Source: Arthrobacter sp. CJ23 (lineage in GTDB: Bacteria; Actinomycetota; Actinomycetes; Actinomycetales; Micrococcaceae). From it: a stretch of DNA of 64,000 bases. The notes below the pieces were generated by a model. It ran no database searches and had not been told where the DNA came from. It was given only the letters and a program-made list of their open reading frames with translations. How positions within the stretch are numbered: the first letter of the stretch is position 1; every line of letters begins with the position of its first letter. The stretch is from assembly GCF_024741795.1 (NCBI RefSeq), contig NZ_CP102950.1, positions 2,046,001-2,110,000 of the forward strand. Reading direction: 5' to 3'. Positions 63,099 to 64,000 of this stretch are shown piece after piece. The translations under genes were made by a program, and so were the position numbers.

Positions 63099-64000
63099 CG
63101 GCCACCGTCAGCGGACAAGGCCAATGTGGGCAGATTCCTGAAGCCGAGCGTCGAGTCCTCGGCTATCCGCACCAGCTGGTTGTACTTCGCGAGTCGCTCG
63201 GAGTTCCGCACGGATCCGATCTTAATCTGCCCGGCTGCGGTGCCGACAGCCAAGTCCGCGAGGAAGTCGTCCTCGGTCTCCCCGGATCGTGCAGACACTA
63301 CAGGGGCGTAACCCGCGGCGCGCGCCTCGGCGACCACATCGAGGGTGCCCGTCAGGGTGCCGTTCTGATTGACCTTGACCAGGACCCCGTTTGCGACTCC
63401 GCGGGAGATGCCGTCGGCGAGCCGTTGGCTATTTGTGGTGAAGAGGTCGTCGCCGATCAACCTGACCCGATGGCCGAGGCGTTTGGTCAGCGTCTGCCAG
63501 CCAGCCCAGTCATCCTCGTCGAGCGGGTCTTCGATGGAGACGATCGCGAAACGGTCGACCCAGGACGAAACCATGTCGATCATGTCCGCGGTGCTGAGAT
63601 GCCGTCCCTGCCGGCGCAGGTGGTAGTCGCCGGCGTTGCTGTCGTACAGGGAGGTCGCAGCCACGTCGATGGCGATGGCTATGTCAGTGCCGGGCTGCAG
63701 GCCGGCGGCTTCAATGGATTGGGTGATGAGTTCGAGGGCCTCCTCGCCGGTGCGGCAGCCCGGGCTCAGGCCGCCCTCGTCGGCCAGCAGGGTCGGCAGC
63801 CCCCGTTCGGCGCAGAGGCCAGCGGCAGCCGCGCGGACGCGGGAGGTGAGCTGGATCGCTTCGAGTGCGGAGGTGGCCGCGACCGGTACGGCCAGGAAAT
63901 CCTGGACGTCCATACCGCGGCCGGCGTGGAGGCCGCCGGAAAGGATGTTGACCATCGGCATCGGCAGCACCGGCTCGTCGACGCCGGCGAGTTGAGCGAT
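63095..64000 (-). CDS. Enolase paralogue, C-terminal part (runs off the window)
   Basis: The 301 residues seen cover the barrel of an enolase; about 120 N-terminal residues lie beyond the edge. Metal ligands are present in IAIDVAATSLYD, SIEDPLDEDDW and LIGDDLFTTN. The base Lys is in LVKVNQNGTLT, the acid Glu in LADEGGLSPG, and the late Lys in GQIKIGSV. The usual SHRSGETED loop is SARSGETED, losing a substrate-phosphate His, and VNQIG is VNQNG. Together with its kinase partner this suggests a specialised enolase for another phosphorylated hydroxyacid rather than the glycolytic enzyme. Confidence 0.8.
   Translation of the reverse strand: MAQLAGVDEPVLPMPMVNILSGGLHAGRGMDVQDFLAVPVAATSALEAIQLTSRVRAAAAGLCAERGLPTLLADEGGLSPGCRTGEEALELITQSIEAAGLQPGTDIAIAIDVAATSLYDSNAGDYHLRRQGRHLSTADMIDMVSSWVDRFAIVSIEDPLDEDDWAGWQTLTKRLGHRVRLIGDDLFTTNSQRLADGISRGVANGVLVKVNQNGTLTGTLDVVAEARAAGYAPVVSARSGETEDDFLADLAVGTAAGQIKIGSVRNSERLAKYNQLVRIAEDSTLGFRNLPTLALSADGGR

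Noticed and set aside
1-64000. CRISPR array or toxin-antitoxin pair
   Set aside because: No regularly spaced repeats and no adjacent small gene pair with recognisable toxin or antitoxin motifs were seen.

Overview
The window is high-GC DNA with actinobacterial features: GTG starts, AAGGAG-type ribosome sites, LacI-controlled sugar operons and Tat/lipoprotein-type solute-binding proteins. The protein styles fit the Arthrobacter/Pseudarthrobacter group (Micrococcaceae). That placement is inferred from reading the sequence, not from a search. No rRNA, complete tRNA or CRISPR array was found.

Positions 1-18.4 kb are accessory and partly decayed. A stand-alone 5'-3' exonuclease is followed by a reactive-sulfur/stress block: an SQR-like flavoprotein, an ArsM-like methyltransferase with OsmC, and an MFS carrier with a metallo-beta-lactamase-rhodanese protein. 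Each of the last two pairs is faced by its own ArsR-rhodanese fusion regulator, with palindromic operators between them. From about 10.2 to 18.4 kb many genes are broken: frameshifted DUF4242-like and AraC genes, and fragments of an amine oxidase, a tyrosine recombinase, DprA, an NmrA-like protein and GH51. Intact survivors are a GerW-family protein, an amidohydrolase and an NAD-dependent epimerase. A roughly 105-bp imperfect direct repeat at about 133-240 and 15,480-15,582 brackets most of this zone and may mark an old integrated element.

Positions 18.4-43.8 kb form a plant-glycan utilisation locus. It holds GH36, GH95 and LacI on the minus strand, divergent from an ABC importer (binding protein and two permeases) with GH3. 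A second LacI then precedes GH51, GH127/GH146, GH27 and a second GH95. Convergent to these are GH31 and two five-bladed-propeller glycosidases. The set would strip L-fucose, D-xylose, L-arabinose and galactose side chains from oligosaccharides such as xyloglucan, arabinogalactan or pectin fragments. No endo-acting glucanase is visible.

Positions 44.1-57.4 kb form a second polysaccharide locus. A 1158-residue secreted multi-domain lyase-like protein is divergent from an LplB/LplC-type ABC importer and an unusual alpha/beta-hydrolase-2-hydroxyacid-dehydrogenase fusion. An internally deleted GH43 gene, a GH43-like gene and two closely related LacI repressors complete it. Shared operator-like sequences lie upstream of the importer and of one repressor.

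Positions 57.5-64 kb hold a MarR regulator divergent from a FAD monooxygenase, then a minus-strand run entering from the right edge: an enolase paralogue, an APH-fold kinase and a FAH-family enzyme joined by 4-bp overlaps, then a quinone-oxidoreductase-like enzyme. Downstream are a small paralogue-family protein and a 46-residue ORF with a double-glycine-type leader. The most novel-looking items are this peptide with its upstream operon, a family of three small proteins scattered through the window, and the hydrolase-dehydrogenase fusion.
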